Positions 34,825 to 41,798 of a stretch of DNA of 64,000 bases are shown here, piece after piece. The DNA is from PoT sp049331405. GTDB taxonomy: Bacteria > Planctomycetota > Planctomycetia > Isosphaerales > Isosphaeraceae. The stretch covers positions 1,550,001 to 1,614,000 of the forward strand of contig NZ_CP186274.1 in NCBI RefSeq assembly GCF_049331405.1. Reading direction: 5' to 3'. Made by a program: the position numbers and the translations under genes. How positions within the stretch are numbered: position 1 is the first letter of the stretch; each line of letters starts with the position of its first letter. The notes below the pieces were generated by a model. It ran no database searches. It worked only from the letters and a program-made list of their open reading frames with translations, and was not told the origin of the DNA.

Positions 34825-36046
34825 GAAGCGTCCCGGGCCAACACTCAAAGCTCCTCACAACCGGACGATCCGCGTCTTTGACAGGGCCGTGCTCTATGCT
34901 CGCTTCGAACTACTGAAGCTCATCTTGCTGCTCGAGGCCCGCGAGAAATCTTGGACCCAGGCTTCACTCCGCGGGAAGAGCGATCCCATCCCTTTCAACC
35001 TGACCCTGTCGCATATCGCGGCCGAGTTCGAATGCGACCGGGCGAGCCTGTCGCGGCAGTTCACCTCGCTCGTGAAGGCTAAGGTCTTCCTCGGGACGGA
35101 TGACCCTGACTTCTACCTGATCAACAAAAAGCCCTTGACCTGGATAGACGCCAACACAGGCAAACCCCTCTTCATCGGTCACAAGAGGGAGCGGATCCTC
35201 CAATTAGAGGAGGAAGCGAAGGTTTACAGCCGTGTAGGCCCCGGCCCACAGGCCGTTAAGCTCCAGCCTACAGAGGCTGTAGGCCCAGGCCCACAGGCCC
35301 CTACATCCGGTGTAGGCTCCAGCCTACAAAATTCTTTGACCACTGTAGGCCCCGGCCCACAGGCCGTTAAGCTCCAGCCTACAGCGAAATCTTCCCCCCA
35401 TACCCCTGTAGAACGCGCGCAGGAAGATTCTGTTAAAGAATCTAAGAAAGAAGAGACTAAGACGCGTGCGAGTGATGTTCTGAACCTCGACGACGAAGAG
35501 CCGTTCAACGCACCGATCCCGCCCATGCCCAAGGTTGACGTTCCGGCGGTCAATAACGATTCGGCCGAGGTGGCGAAGGTTGCTGCCTTTGCCGACGAGT
35601 GCTTCCCGATGTCCGACTTCGGGATCCAGGTCAGGCAGCATGCGAGGTTCTATCCCATCGCATGGCTCAAACGCGCGATCGAGACCGCGGCCGGCAAGCG
35701 CAGGGCCAGTTGGCCTTACATCATGGCCATCGTCCGCGGCATCGAGGATGACGGAGGCATCCAGCAACGCTCATTCGCCGCGAACCCCGCGATGGCGAAG
35801 AAACCGGACGTGACCCATCTGCCGCCGGTCGTCTCCTACCCGAGGAAGACGGTGGGGGCGTCGGGGCCGGCCTTGCCGCCCGTCTCCACCACCATGTTCA
35901 AGCGCAAGAATCCGCCGGGGACCGCAGAGCGGCTGCGGCAGGAGAAGGCGGAGGCGGAGCGGAAGCGACTCGAATCCGGGTCATCGGCAGAGCCGGAGCA
36001 GGGGAAGGGCGAGCCTCCACGAGCGGACCCAGGTTCCCTGTTTTGA
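34808..36046 (+). CDS. Lambda O-like replication initiator with embedded origin
   Basis: A 412-residue protein. Residues 25-135 form a winged-helix-like domain shared with the preceding gene; residues 142-192 are a low-complexity linker of repeated VGPGPQAVKLQPT and related units, encoded by the 18-bp iterons at 35233-35383; residues 195-230 are Lys/Glu-rich; residues 265-330 are a folded, possibly helicase-loader-contacting region (FPMSDFGIQVRQHARFYPIA); the end is a basic Pro-rich tail. In lambda and related phages the O protein binds iterons placed inside its own gene, and the same layout is seen here. There is no DnaC-like loader next to it. Confidence 0.75.
   Translation: MATKSEKRPGPTLKAPHNRTIRVFDRAVLYARFELLKLILLLEAREKSWTQASLRGKSDPIPFNLTLSHIAAEFECDRASLSRQFTSLVKAKVFLGTDDPDFYLINKKPLTWIDANTGKPLFIGHKRERILQLEEEAKVYSRVGPGPQAVKLQPTEAVGPGPQAPTSGVGSSLQNSLTTVGPGPQAVKLQPTAKSSPHTPVERAQEDSVKESKKEETKTRASDVLNLDDEEPFNAPIPPMPKVDVPAVNNDSAEVAKVAAFADECFPMSDFGIQVRQHARFYPIAWLKRAIETAAGKRRASWPYIMAIVRGIEDDGGIQQRSFAANPAMAKKPDVTHLPPVVSYPRKTVGASGPALPPVSTTMFKRKNPPGTAERLRQEKAEAERKRLESGSSAEPEQGKGEPPRADPGSLF
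35233..35383. repeat. Six 18-bp iterons within the initiator gene
   Basis: Four close copies of TGTAGGCYCCRGCCYACA start at 35233, 35278, 35311 and 35344; two weaker copies (GTTAAGCTCCAGCCTACA, 15 of 18 matches to the copy at 35311) start at 35255 and 35366. Each full unit is an imperfect palindrome. Start-to-start spacings are 22, 23, 33, 33 and 22 bp, close to multiples of 11, so the units lie on one face of the helix. They encode the linker of the initiator. Confidence 0.85.
35233..35470. other. Probable phage replication origin
   Basis: The iteron array (35233-35383) is followed by a purine-rich, A-rich tract (about 35421-35462, AGGAAGATTC then TTAAAGAATC and AAGAAAGAAGAGAC) in otherwise GC-rich DNA. 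Iterons plus adjacent easily melted DNA inside an initiator gene is the lambda ori arrangement. Melting at the A-rich tract by the bound initiator is inferred. Confidence 0.7.
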
Positions 36047-36526
36047 GTAACCTTGAGGGCTTTGCGGGATGGAATGCCATGCGAGGCAGGCCCTGTGTGC
36101 CCGAGGCGTCCGCAGCGAGGCCAGGCAATCCAGGCAAGCCCGTTCCGTGGCCCTGACGGCCCGTCCTGGGGCCCCGAAGCCCTCGGGCGATAGCTGGGTC
36201 GTTGCGTGGCGAGAGCCGTTCCTGAGGCCAGCCAATGGGGTTCCTGAAAGCTATGCTCGGTCGTCAATTTCGCTCCATCAGATGCAATCGTGACGGATTT
36301 TGTAACCGTTTACTTTGAAGCCCAAGAGTGGACTGCCAACGATCGGGATTGAGGTTGGATTTCACGTTCATAACCAACTGGCTCGAGGAGGTGCGGAGTT
36401 AGACGCTCGGCTATCAACACGGGGCATGGGACGAAGTGGGTGCTCCCAAAATCGGCCCGTCGTGCCATGATGTCGGCGCGTGCGTTCAACGATTGAGAAG
36501 GATTTGAATGAGATCAGGAGGGAGCC
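36047..36526. other. Gap between initiator and disrupted excisionase-like gene
   Basis: About 480 bp without a believable gene on either strand. The end contains AGGAGGGAGCC just before the ATG at 36527, the ribosome site of the gene broken by the IS66-type element. Confidence 0.4.
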
Positions 36527-36599
36527 ATGAAAGTAGCCGAAGCGTAGCCGTTCACAGCCTGGGATTGTTGTTTCCGAATGGCGTGACTATCTTTCCAGC

Positions 36600-37200
36600 A
36601 TGGCCCCAACGCCTCCGCTTCCAGAATCGTTGTGGGAAACGGCTTCGCCAGAGGTCCAAGCGGCGGTCCTCGCGCTCGCCGCGTTCTATGACGAACGCCT
36701 CGCCCAACTGGAAGCGCGCGTCAAGGATCTTGAAAATCGGCTGAAGCTCAACTCGACCAATTCGTCCAAACCTCCCTCCTCTGATCCGATCGGGATGAAG
36801 CGCAAGCCTCCCACTCCCTCCACGGGGAAGAAACGGGGCGGCCAATCGGGACATCGCAAGGCTCACCGCGCGTTGGCCCCGCCCGAGCTGATTCGCGCGA
36901 CGACTGAGTGCAAGCCGACCGTCTGCCGCCGATGCGGTGAAGGGCTCTCGGGCGATGACCCCGAGCCCCTGATTCATCAAGTCGCGGAATTACCCAAGAT
37001 CGAGCCGCTCGTCGACGAGTATCGGCTCCATCGCTTGATCTGCCTCGGTTGCGGCGAGACGACGTGTGGCACCTTGCCCGCGGGGGTCCCTGCCGGTTGC
37101 TTCGGCCCCTACCTCCAAGCCGTGCTGGCCGTACTCGCCGGGGCCTATCGCCTCAGCAAGCGACAGATCCAGCAGATGGTCAGGGATCTGTTCACCCTAT
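36600..37200 (+). pseudogene. IS66 transposase, N-terminal part (interrupted)
   Basis: About 200 residues of a TnpC-type protein: a coiled-coil leucine-zipper start (AAFYDERLAQLEARVKDLEN), 'NSTNSSKPPSSDP', the KRGGQSGHRKAHR basic region, a zinc-binding CRRCGEGL ... CLGCG part, and VLAVLAGAYRLSKRQIQQM. The frame ends inside the inserted IS3-type element. The rest of the protein continues at 38441. Confidence 0.85.
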
Positions 37201-37262
37201 GGTGGACCCCGAAAACTGGACCATCTGTTAAGCTACTCAGACGGGTCTGAGGAGGAGGACGG

Positions 37263-37553
37263 ATGGCGAGGAAGCGGCAAGTCCACACGGCGGCGTTCAA
37301 GGCTCAAGTCGCCCTGGCGGCCCTCAAGGGAGACCGCACGATCAACGAGTTGGCCGGCCACTATGGCGTCCATCCCACATCGATCCATGGCTGGAAGAAG
37401 CAGCTCATCAGCAGTGCCGAGGAGGTCTTCGGGAGTCCGGCCAAGGCGGCCTCGGCTGACGCCGAGGCACGCCAGGCCGAACTCTTCGAACAGATCGGGC
37501 GCCTCAAGATGGAACTCGAGTGGCTGAAAAAAAAAGTCGCCCCATTCAGTTGA
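37263..37553 (+). CDS. IS3-family OrfA (helix-turn-helix protein)
   Basis: A 96-residue protein typical of IS3 OrfA: AAFKAQVALAALKGDRTINE, a helix-turn-helix (LAGHYGVHPTSIHGWKKQL) and a leucine zipper (AELFEQIGRLKMELEWLKKK). Nine A residues at 37527-37535 near its end form a slippery site; a -1 shift there joins it to OrfB (AAA AAA AAG then TCG CCC CAT) to make the full transposase. GAGGAGG lies upstream of the ATG. Confidence 0.9.
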   Translation: MARKRQVHTAAFKAQVALAALKGDRTINELAGHYGVHPTSIHGWKKQLISSAEEVFGSPAKAASADAEARQAELFEQIGRLKMELEWLKKKVAPFS

Positions 37554-37566
37554 GGACCGAAGGCCC

Positions 37567-38388
37567 TTGATCGAGCCGGATCATCCCCGGTTGAGCGTGC
37601 GCCGCCAGTGCGAGTTGCTGGGGCTGAGCCGATCGAGCCTCTACTACCGACCTGCGGGTGAGTCGCCCGAGGACCTGCGCCTGATGCGGTTGATCGACGA
37701 GCAATATACGGCATGCCCGTTCTACGGCAGCCGCAAGATGACCGCCTGGCTGGAACAACGAGGTGAGGAGGTCAATCGGAAGCGAGTACAGCGCCTGATG
37801 CGGAAGATGGGCCTGGAAGCGATCTATGCCAAGCCCAGGCTGAGTCAGGCCGGGAGAGGCCATAAGATCTACCCTTATCTCTTGCGAGGTGTCAAAGCCC
37901 GGCGAGCGGACCACGTGTGGAGCACGGACATCACTTATGTGCCGATGAGTGGAGGGTTCATGTACCTGGCGGCGGTGATCGACTGGTACAGCCGGTACGT
38001 GATCGGCTGGCGGCTGTCGAACACGCTGGACGGCTCCTTCTGCCTGGAGATGTTGGAAGATGCCTTGAGGTCGGGGAAGCCCGAGGTGTTCAACACGGAC
38101 CAAGGGGTCCAGTTCACGGCCGAGGCGTTCACCGGGAGGCTTGAGGCGGCCGGGATAGCCGTGAGCATGGATGGACGCGGCAGGGCATTGGATAACGTGT
38201 TCGTCGAACGGCTCTGGAGGACCGTGAAATACGAAGATATTTACATCCAAGGCTACGAGACGGTGCCGGAGCTGCAGCGAGGGTTGAGGCGATACTTCGG
38301 CTTCTATAACGAGGATCGGCTCCACGAATCCCTGGGGTACCGGACTCCAGGGACGGTCTACCGAGCGGACAGAGCCACGACGGCCTGA
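37567..38388 (+). CDS. IS3-family OrfB (DDE transposase)
   Basis: A 273-residue part of the transposase, read from the frame reached by -1 shifting out of OrfA; the listed start is a TTG and is probably not used alone. It has an HTH_21-type region (CPFYGSRKMTAWLEQRGEEV), and the rve DDE core: WSTDITYVPM (first Asp), FNTDQGVQF (second Asp) and DNVFVERLWRTVKYE (Glu). Full length, so the element may be active. Confidence 0.92.
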   Translation: MIEPDHPRLSVRRQCELLGLSRSSLYYRPAGESPEDLRLMRLIDEQYTACPFYGSRKMTAWLEQRGEEVNRKRVQRLMRKMGLEAIYAKPRLSQAGRGHKIYPYLLRGVKARRADHVWSTDITYVPMSGGFMYLAAVIDWYSRYVIGWRLSNTLDGSFCLEMLEDALRSGKPEVFNTDQGVQFTAEAFTGRLEAAGIAVSMDGRGRALDNVFVERLWRTVKYEDIYIQGYETVPELQRGLRRYFGFYNEDRLHESLGYRTPGTVYRADRATTA

Positions 38389-38440
38389 TTGGACAGTAGC
38401 GAAGGATCGCCGTTTTTTGGTCTAGACAATGGGGTCCACC

Positions 38441-39297
38441 TCACCCTCGATCTCCACCGGCATGATCTCCAAGCTGGAACGGCAGTCGACCGTGGCCCTG
38501 GAGGCCCCATACAACGAACTGGCGACTTCGGTCCACGATGCCGACGTGGTGAACATCGACGAGACGTCGTGGCGTCAGGGTCGTGTCAAGGTCTGGTTGT
38601 GGGCGACGGTGACCTCGTCCTGCACCGCCTTCACCATCGCCAAGAACCGCAGCGGCGAGGTCGCCCGTGCCCTCTTGGGGAGCCAGGGCGACAAGGCGGT
38701 CGGGAGCGACCGCTACAGCGCGTATGAATGGATCAAGGCATTCGGGCGACAGGCCTGCTGGGCCCATCTGCGGCGCGACTTCCAGGCCATGATCGACCGA
38801 GGCGGTGATGATGAGCGGATCGGGAGGCCGTTGCTCTCGTTGTCGGACCGGTTGTTTCACCATTGGCACCGAGTGCGCGATGGGACCGTGCCTTGGGGGC
38901 AATTCCATGAGCGAATGCGACGGTTGCGCGCGAGGTCAAGGAGGCCCTTGAGAAGGGATCGCGGTGCTCGTGCGCGAAGACCGCGGCGACCTGCTTCGAG
39001 ATCCTGAAGGTGGAAGAAGGCCTGTGGACGTTCGCGCGAGTCAGGGGAGTCGAGCCGACGAACAACGTGGTCGAGCGGGCGTTGCGACACGCGGTGATCT
39101 GGCGACGGATCAGTGGCGGGACCGACAGCGTAGACGGGAGTCGGTTCGTGGAGCGGATGCTGACGGTCGTGGCGACCTGTCGTCAGCAGGGTCGCAACGT
39201 GCTGGATTACCTGACGACCTGCTTTGAAGCGGACCGTCGCGGCCAAGCGCCCCCCTCCCTCTTGCCGATCCACACGCCTGAATCGAACGTCCCCTGA
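38441..39297 (+). pseudogene. IS66 transposase, C-terminal part (frameshifted)
   Basis: Continues the IS66 protein after the IS3 insertion: SISTGMISKLERQS, the catalytic 'VVNIDETSWRQ', 'VGSDRYSAYEWIKAFGRQ', 'CWAHLRRDFQAM'. Near 38930 the frame shifts (GC repeat GCGCGCG) and continues as VKEALEKGSRC, 'GLWTFARVRGVEPTNNVVER' (the EPTNN-E block) to the stop at 39297. Two breaks and one insertion make the transposase inactive. Confidence 0.85.
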
Positions 39298-39561
39298 TTT
39301 CACCTATCCCACCCTGTGAACGGCTACGCCGAAGCTGCAAAACAGCTTGAGGTGAAGCGGTCGACGATCTATGCCCTTTGCGCCGATGGGCAGCTCGGAC
39401 ACCTTCGCATTGGGCGAGGGCGCGGGACGATTCGAATCGACCAAGCCGACATCGACGCCTACCGGAAGATCGCAAGGGTTGAGCCGCGGCCTCGACTGTC
39501 CCGCGAAGAACGGGCTCCTGATTTTGGATATGTCTACAAGCATATCAAACCCCAGGTCTAG

Positions 39562-39929
39562 CCGAGGAAGCTTTGATCGTCTTCTAGTCGTAGCTGCTCC
39601 GAGAGCTTGATTCATCCCTGCAAAGAGGCAGAGATTTGCGGCGGCCTTGATGCTCGGTTCGAACCTCTTGGCCGCCGTGTTCTTTGAAATGCCTGGCTTT
39701 GCGCCGTCGTTGTGCAGAGTGAGGCGGATGCACTGCCCTCCGCAGCTCCGCTTCATGCCCGAGCGATATCCTCACGCATCTGTATCGAGGAGTGGCGCGG
39801 GAAGTAACCGGCTTTCGTCGTGCGAGATGGAACCGAGGAAATGGATCTCGGCTGTTTCATCATGCTGCGTCGTTGGCCTGTGCGTTGCGAACTCGAGACG
39901 GGTTCTTACGGGAGGATGAGGTTCAGACC
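39562..39929. other. Gap between the two excisionase-like genes
   Basis: About 370 bp; no frame on either strand looks coding, and no tRNA fold was found despite a short GGTTCGAACC near 39655. It probably carries the promoter of the second excisionase-like gene. Confidence 0.35.
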
Positions 39930-40172
39930 ATGACAGTAGCCGAGGCAGCGAAGCAGCTCGAGGTGACAGACGGGATGATCTATGTGCTGTGTAGGAATGG
40001 CTTGCTCGGGCATCTGCGGATTGGCAGGGGCCGTGGCACGATTCGGATAGAGCAAGCCGATATCGACGCCTACAAGAAACGGGCGAGGGTGGAGGCCACG
40101 GGCCCGAAGCCTCGGCATTCTCTGCCATCTGATCACGGGTACGTTTACAAGCACATCAAACCCCAGGCTTAG
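39930..40172 (+). CDS. Excisionase-like HTH protein
   Basis: An 80-residue protein starting MTVAEAAKQLEVTDGMIYVL, an HTH_17/excisionase-type fold with the wing motif LGHLRIGRGRGTIRIEQADI and a basic tail ending GYVYKHIKPQA. The ATG at 39930 is chosen because GAGG lies nine bases upstream and homology with the disrupted paralogue begins here; the frame is open further upstream. It faces the integrase gene tail-to-tail with a 4-bp overlap. Excisionases bend DNA at attachment sites and direct prophage excision. Confidence 0.78.
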   Translation: MTVAEAAKQLEVTDGMIYVLCRNGLLGHLRIGRGRGTIRIEQADIDAYKKRARVEATGPKPRHSLPSDHGYVYKHIKPQA

Positions 40173-40188
40173 GCCTGGGGGTCTTTTT
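40161..40188 (+). terminator. Terminator of the excisionase-like gene
   Basis: CCCCAGGC (40161-40168), loop TTAG, GCCTGGGG (40173-40180), then GTCTTTTT. The stem covers the end of the excisionase-like gene and lies within the last codons of the convergent integrase gene. Confidence 0.8.
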
Positions 40189-41188
40189 GTGCCTTCTGGG
40201 CCTGCTCCTTGAGATGCCCTCGACGATCCTTGATGTGGTTGTAGTTCATGGTCGTCTGAATGCTGCGATGGTTCATTAGCGCGGCCACGTCCGTCAACGG
40301 GATCCCGCGTTGCAGGGCGTCTGTTGCAAAGCTGTGGCGATAGGTGTAAGCGGTGACACCCACGATCCCGAGCTTGACAGTAACCCTTCTTAGCGCCTGA
40401 CGTACCGAGCTTTGATTCCAGGTCCCACCGATGGTCGACCGGAAGATCGGCCCTATCGGATGGAGTTGGGCCAGCCGTTCGCACATCTGGTACATCTCCG
40501 GGATGAGCGGGAACTCGATCAAGAGACCCGTCGCGTTTGTCGTCTTCCCGGGGAGCGCGGCCCACCCGGCTTCGAAGTCGATATGCTTCGCTTCGAGCCG
40601 CATGATTTCTCCAGGCCGGCAACCGGTCCAGCTCAGGGCATTCAGATAATCGAGGAGTTGAGGGTTGGCGATGCTCGCGATCCTTTCCCGCTCGTCCGGC
40701 GTCAGGGTGCGTTCTCTTCGATTCGCCCTCGGAGGCTTGATGTCGGAGAGAGGATTACTGGCAATGTTCCCGCTCTTTGCCAGCCAGGCGAAACAGACCT
40801 TAATGGCGACGACAGTGCCTCTCATCGTCGCCTTCGTCCACTTGCGTGTCTTCACCCAGGACAAGACGTGATGGGGCTTGAGGTCGCTCACCTTCATTCG
40901 GCCATAGCGCATCACCAACCCTTGGAGCTTCTTCTTGTAAAACTCGAAGGTGACTAATTCGACCCGTTGTCTGACATCATCGAGGAAGATGTCGACTGCA
41001 TGTTGGACGATATGATCCTGGGTAGGAGTTGCCAGGCCCTCGCTCGCCATGAGGCGATGATAGACCTTATATGCCTCGGCCTCTACCTCGGGGCTCTGAG
41101 GCCCCTTGGCCAAGAGCTTCTGAGATTTGCCTAGCTGAACGACATACCCATTTCGCTGGCTGCGGTAGAACGGCTTGGGGTAGTGCAC
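40169..41188 (-). CDS. Tyrosine-type site-specific integrase
   Basis: A 339-residue protein with the phage integrase layout: an N-terminal arm domain (YRSQRNGYVVQLGKSQKL), a core-binding domain (about 60-145) and a catalytic domain with Arg191 (TGCRPGEIMRL), Lys near PGKTTNAT, YTYRHSFATD (Arg284, His285), His307 (LMNHRSIQ) and the nucleophile Tyr316 (TTMNYNHIK). Full-length for the family. It catalyses insertion and excision of the element. Its upstream end at 41.2 kb should lie close to one attachment site. Confidence 0.92.
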   Translation of the reverse strand: MHYPKPFYRSQRNGYVVQLGKSQKLLAKGPQSPEVEAEAYKVYHRLMASEGLATPTQDHIVQHAVDIFLDDVRQRVELVTFEFYKKKLQGLVMRYGRMKVSDLKPHHVLSWVKTRKWTKATMRGTVVAIKVCFAWLAKSGNIASNPLSDIKPPRANRRERTLTPDERERIASIANPQLLDYLNALSWTGCRPGEIMRLEAKHIDFEAGWAALPGKTTNATGLLIEFPLIPEMYQMCERLAQLHPIGPIFRSTIGGTWNQSSVRQALRRVTVKLGIVGVTAYTYRHSFATDALQRGIPLTDVAALMNHRSIQTTMNYNHIKDRRGHLKEQAQKAQKDPQA

Positions 41189-41798
41189 CTGTCGGCCCTC
41201 CTGGTTTGGCCCCGAATCCTCACAACCGCCAAACTCTGACCACTTCTCTGACCAGAGTCAACGTCAATCGCCATAAACAATTTGTGCTCAAGATGATTGG
41301 GCGTCCGGTACGAGAGATCTCGGATACCCGAGACGCGCCATGCCCTCGCCACCACCGTCCGCCGCAGTTTCGCCGGCCTGGGGTTCCGCGAAAAAGACGA
41401 CGCGGAATTCATCCAGAAGGCGATGCAGTGGTACATGAAAGAGAAGGGGCGTCTGATCTTCAACGACCAGTACTTTCACAACGAGATCATGCCCCAGGGG
41501 GGGCCAACGCGGGCCCGAGGGCGAATGTTAAACCCACCACCCCCAGCGCGTACCCCGGGTTGCTCGGCCCGAGGACGAACCATAACACGGTTTGATACAC
41601 GGCGAAGAAGAGCAAGATGAGCCGGTACCAGACGCTCCGAAAGGGGTCCATGGGATTTGATTTCGGTGATAGGCCCGTGCCCAAACGACACTCCTCTCGC
41701 CGAGGATATTGCCGCCCACCGGCGGTTCAGAAAACGGGTCAGAACGATCATGGACCATTTTCGTCCTGAGCCGTTTCCCCGCCTTGTGGGACAGTCAC
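41189..41798. other. Probable element boundary region with gene fragments
   Basis: From 41322 to about 41510 the + strand reads a natural sequence without a start (VRRSFAGLGFREKDDAEFIQ ... MQWYMKEKGRLIFNDQYFHN), the 3' part of a gene cut off at its left side. At 41487-41651 the minus strand holds a 54-residue frame with two hydrophobic segments (YRLILLFFAVYQTVLWFVLG). A severed gene next to an integrase suggests the attachment site lies near 41.2-41.3 kb; no core repeat could be identified. Confidence 0.4.

Larger units (their letters stand above)
37201..38440 (+). mobile_element. IS3-family element inside the IS66 transposase gene
   Basis: Ends are GGTGGACCCC (37201-37210) and its complement GGGGTCCACC (38431-38440); internal to these the inverted repeat continues with mismatches (CTGGACCA versus CTAGACCA). 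It contains orfA and orfB joined by a probable -1 frameshift at nine A residues. The flanks share TCACCCT (37192-37198 and 38441-38447), but the left copy is two bases away from the end, so the target duplication is not certain. Confidence 0.82.
36536..39335 (+). mobile_element. IS66-type element with 8-bp target duplication
   Basis: The element runs 36544-39327. Its ends are near-perfect inverted repeats: GTAGCCGTTCACAG at 36544-36557 continuing as CCTGGGAT, and the complement at 39306-39327 (ATCCCACCCTGTGAACGGCTAC). It is flanked by identical GCCGAAGC 8-mers (36536-36543 and 39328-39335), the duplication length known for IS66. Only a TnpC-like transposase is present, and it is broken by the IS3-type element at 37201-38440 and by a frameshift. 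Confidence 0.88.
36527..39561 (+). pseudogene. Excisionase-like HTH gene split by nested transposons
   Basis: Joining 36527-36543 to 39336-39561 (one copy of the 8-bp duplication removed) gives an 81-codon frame starting MKVAEAAKQLEVKRSTIYAL and ending GYVYKHIKPQV. AGGAGGGAGCC precedes the ATG. The product is a helix-turn-helix (excisionase/MerR-type) protein very close to the intact gene at 39930-40172 (MTVAEAAKQLEVTDGMIYVL). The downstream part retains a GTG from which a truncated 81-residue protein (39316-39561, MNGYAEAAKQLEV) could still be made, since the IS end supplies nine replacement bases in frame. Confidence 0.8.

Noticed and set aside
35233..35383. The repeat array considered as a CRISPR.
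   Set aside because: Units are only 18 bp, palindromic, with irregular short spacers, all in frame within a coding sequence; no cas genes are nearby.
37192..38447. TCACCCT on both sides of the IS3-type element as a definite target duplication.
   Set aside because: The left copy is separated from the element end by two bases and the rebuilt IS66 frame would be shifted, so it stays uncertain.
39650..39665. GGTTCGAACC, a T-arm-like sequence, considered as part of a tRNA.
   Set aside because: No acceptor, D or anticodon stems of a cloverleaf could be drawn around it on either strand.
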